Positions 5,149 to 6,909 of a stretch of DNA of 6,909 bases are shown one piece after another. The position numbers were made by a program, and so were the translations under genes. The DNA is taken from NCBI GenBank assembly GCA_001801345.1, contig MGXJ01000023.1, forward strand, positions 1 through 6,909, written 5' to 3'. How positions within the stretch are numbered: position 1 is the stretch's first letter; each line of letters starts with the position of its first letter. Below the pieces are notes generated by a model, which saw only the letters and a list, made by a program, of their open reading frames with translations, had not been told where the DNA came from and made no database searches. This stretch comes from Gammaproteobacteria bacterium RBG_16_37_9 (GTDB lineage Bacteria; Pseudomonadota; Gammaproteobacteria; UBA9339).

Positions 5149-6909
5149 ATGGAACTTGCCGACACATTTACTCACCCTATTTTTAAAAACCTTACTCAAG
5201 ATGAGTTGAGTTATCTAGTGCAATTAGCCCAAACCTTGGTATTTGAAACAGGCACTATTTTGATTCATGAAGGAGATATTGGCTACGAAATTTACATTAT
5301 TCTTGATGGCAAGGTAGAAGTTACTAAAAAAATAGACTCTCCTGAAGAAACAATTCACCTAACCACCTTAGAAGCCGGCAGCGTTATTGGTGAAATAAGC
5401 GTTATTACTAACAATCCCCGCTCAGCTACAATCACTGCCATTGTAAAAACAACTGCTTTAATGCTTAACATTACGAAGATTAAACAAGATCCTAAAGCTC
5501 AATCCATCTACGAAAAATTAACCCAAAATCTTGCTCTAGAATTATCCAAAAAATTAGCTTACTGGGGCAATAAACTTGTAAAATACGAGGCACAAGACCA
5601 ACAACAAATTGAACTGGATGAAGACAAATCAGTGGTTGCCCCTAATTCAATACTAGTATTATTTGGATGGAAATGGTCCGATATCATGTATGAAGCACCA
5701 TTTTTAGCCGAGCATGGCTACGATGCTATTAAAATATCTCCCCCCCAGGAATTTGTAACAAAGCCTAGAAATCCTTGGTGGGAGATCTACCAACCAGTAA
5801 GCTATCAACTAAGTAAATTTTATGGAACGGAAGAAGAATTTATAAAAATGGTTGATTTTTGCCATAGCTACGACCTAAAAATTTATGTGGATTTAGTCTT
5901 AAACCACATGGCAGAATTTAACGAAAATGATTCATCACATATCGGCACCAATAACACCACTTTTGCTAAATATCATTACGGCCCATTAAATAGCGATAAC
6001 AACTATTATGAGTTTGATGATTTTTACCATTTTGACAATGATCGTGATAATAAAAAAATCTGCAATGAAGATTATTGTAAATTAGAAGGCGTCTGGCATT
6101 TGGAACATTTTGATTTACTCAATTTACCCAAACTCAACTTAGACAATCCTCACGTAATCACTATTTTGCGCAAGTATGTAAAATATCTCCTATCTCTAGG
6201 AATAGACGGCTTCAGAATCGACGCAGCTAAACATTTAAAAATTAAAGCCGTTGAAAAAATATTTGCTGGTTTGAAAACTAACGATGGTTTAAAACCATTT
6301 GCTTATCAAGAATACTACACTGGTGCTCCAATGGGCATTGATGTTTATAGTTTCATGGAAAAATACTTTAAACTTGGTTACGTTACTGCTTTTAAATACG
6401 GTGAATTTTTAGCAGATGCTATCAACAACAAAGCTAATAATTTGCAAAAACTCGTCGAATATTCTTTTGGCAGTTCATGGATCCATTATCCAGAAAATCG
6501 CACAGTAGTAGTGATTGATAATCATGATACTGAAAGAATGATGCCAAACATGTTAAATTATAAATGCTCAAAAAATAATTCTTATGTTCTAGCTTATATT
6601 TTTATGCTCTCTTGGCCATTTGGTGTTCCAAAAATAATGTCGAGCTTCCACTTTACCAACCAAGACGATTCGATCCCAAGCACTTCTGTTTGGCAAAATG
6701 GAAGATACTCTTGCTTTGATGAAAATTCGCCGTGGGTAGCGCAACACAGATGGAATGCAATCTCAAATATGGTGTTATTTCACAACAAAACTAAAAATGC
6801 CCCCGGCATATCTCATTTGTGGTCAAACGGCAACCAAATTGCATTTGCCCGCACTTATCAAAAACCAAAAGAATATGTTATTTCTAAAGGTTTCGTAGTG
6901 ATCAATGCT
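5149..6909 (+). CDS. Cyclic-nucleotide-binding domain fused to animal-type GH13 alpha-amylase (3' end outside window)
   Basis: 587 codons are visible from ATG 5149, which directly follows an in-frame TAA two codons upstream; the frame is open to the edge. Residues 5-145 are a CRP-like cyclic-nucleotide domain: PIFKNLTQDEL, FETGTILIHEGDIGYEIYII, then the phosphate-binding cassette GEISVITNNPRSAT (81-94) with E82 and R91, followed by a long helix (112-146). There is no DNA-binding HTH; instead a GH13 alpha-amylase begins near 165. Conserved regions: ISPPQE (196-201), NPWWEIYQPVSY (208-219), DLVLNH (248-253), GFRIDAAKH (354-362, nucleophile D358), YQEYY (386-390, acid/base E388) and VIDNHDTER (455-463, D460). 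The QPVSY and IMSSF stretches are those of animal-type amylases; R356, N458 and K495 sit where these enzymes bind chloride. It should hydrolyse alpha-1,4-glucans such as glycogen or maltodextrins. No signal peptide is present, implying cytoplasmic action or non-Sec export. Nucleotide control of activity is inference from the fusion. Confidence 0.93.
   Translation, partial: MELADTFTHPIFKNLTQDELSYLVQLAQTLVFETGTILIHEGDIGYEIYIILDGKVEVTKKIDSPEETIHLTTLEAGSVIGEISVITNNPRSATITAIVKTTALMLNITKIKQDPKAQSIYEKLTQNLALELSKKLAYWGNKLVKYEAQDQQQIELDEDKSVVAPNSILVLFGWKWSDIMYEAPFLAEHGYDAIKISPPQEFVTKPRNPWWEIYQPVSYQLSKFYGTEEEFIKMVDFCHSYDLKIYVDLVLNHMAEFNENDSSHIGTNNTTFAKYHYGPLNSDNNYYEFDDFYHFDNDRDNKKICNEDYCKLEGVWHLEHFDLLNLPKLNLDNPHVITILRKYVKYLLSLGIDGFRIDAAKHLKIKAVEKIFAGLKTNDGLKPFAYQEYYTGAPMGIDVYSFMEKYFKLGYVTAFKYGEFLADAINNKANNLQKLVEYSFGSSWIHYPENRTVVVIDNHDTERMMPNMLNYKCSKNNSYVLAYIFMLSWPFGVPKIMSSFHFTNQDDSIPSTSVWQNGRYSCFDENSPWVAQHRWNAISNMVLFHNKTKNAPGISHLWSNGNQIAFARTYQKPKEYVISKGFVVINA
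5740..5746 (+). other. C7 homopolymer at the start of the amylase domain
   Basis: Seven consecutive C bases span the codons for Pro198, Pro199 and the first base of Gln200 in the conserved ISPPQE strand. Gain of one C leads to a TAG eight codons beyond the second proline, and loss of one C leads to TAA four codons beyond it, so a slip either way leaves an approximately 205-residue protein with only the nucleotide-binding domain. A tract of seven is short for phase variation; the proline pair is also conserved in the family, which may explain it. Confidence 0.6.

Noticed and set aside
5011..5199. Minus-strand open frame of 62 codons upstream of comM
   Set aside because: It covers the divergent promoter region and the first codons of the CNB-amylase gene and resembles no known family; most likely chance.
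5149..5600. CRP/FNR-type transcription regulator
   Set aside because: The nucleotide domain is not followed by a helix-turn-helix; the same frame runs straight into a GH13 catalytic domain.

Overview
The window is 6.9 kb of AT-rich, gene-dense bacterial DNA. It holds six protein-coding genes; two are cut by the window edges (the first gene at its 3' end, the last gene at its 3' end). A lipobox-bearing peptidoglycan peptidase and a Sec-type signal peptide point to a bacterium with a cell envelope, probably diderm. The mix of proteins (an exported GNAT protein with a poly-serine linker, a GrpB-GNAT fusion, the competence helicase ComM, an animal-type intracellular amylase, and dispersed palindromes of the kind seen in intracellular bacteria) would suit an AT-rich, protist-associated lineage such as Candidatus Dependentiae (TM6) or a comparable endosymbiont. 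That placement is inference only: no rRNA or ribosomal marker is present.

Layout. Positions 1-1651 (minus strand): a two-gene run. The upstream gene (926-1651) encodes an exported RimJ/RimL-type acetyltransferase; the downstream gene (857 to the edge) encodes a GrpB nucleotidyltransferase-fold domain fused to a second GNAT domain. Positions 1652-1901 are a divergent promoter region. Positions 1902-2843 (plus): an M15-family (VanY/CwlK-like) peptidoglycan peptidase lipoprotein with an unusual duplicated motif in its C-terminal tail.

Positions 2844-3506: a patch of comparatively GC-rich, mutually related palindromic repeat units (2880-2906, 2946-3027, 3375-3434, with further hairpins to 3478). 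A small GIY-YIG endonuclease gene (3049-3336, minus) sits between the units, 21 bp from one and 38 bp from the other.

Positions 3507-5006 (minus): an intact comM/yifB gene. Positions 5007-5148: a second divergent intergenic region with a good sigma70-type promoter for the plus-strand gene. Positions 5149-6909 (plus): the most unusual gene, a CRP-like cyclic-nucleotide-binding domain fused to an animal-type (chloride-dependent-like) GH13 alpha-amylase with all catalytic residues visible and no signal peptide. A C7 tract lies at the start of the amylase domain, where a one-base slip in either direction would stop translation within a few codons.

The genes do not form one pathway. The two items most worth following are the CNB-amylase fusion (a possible nucleotide-controlled intracellular glycogen/maltodextrin hydrolase) and the GIY-YIG gene bracketed by palindromic repeats (a possible nuclease/miniature-element pair).
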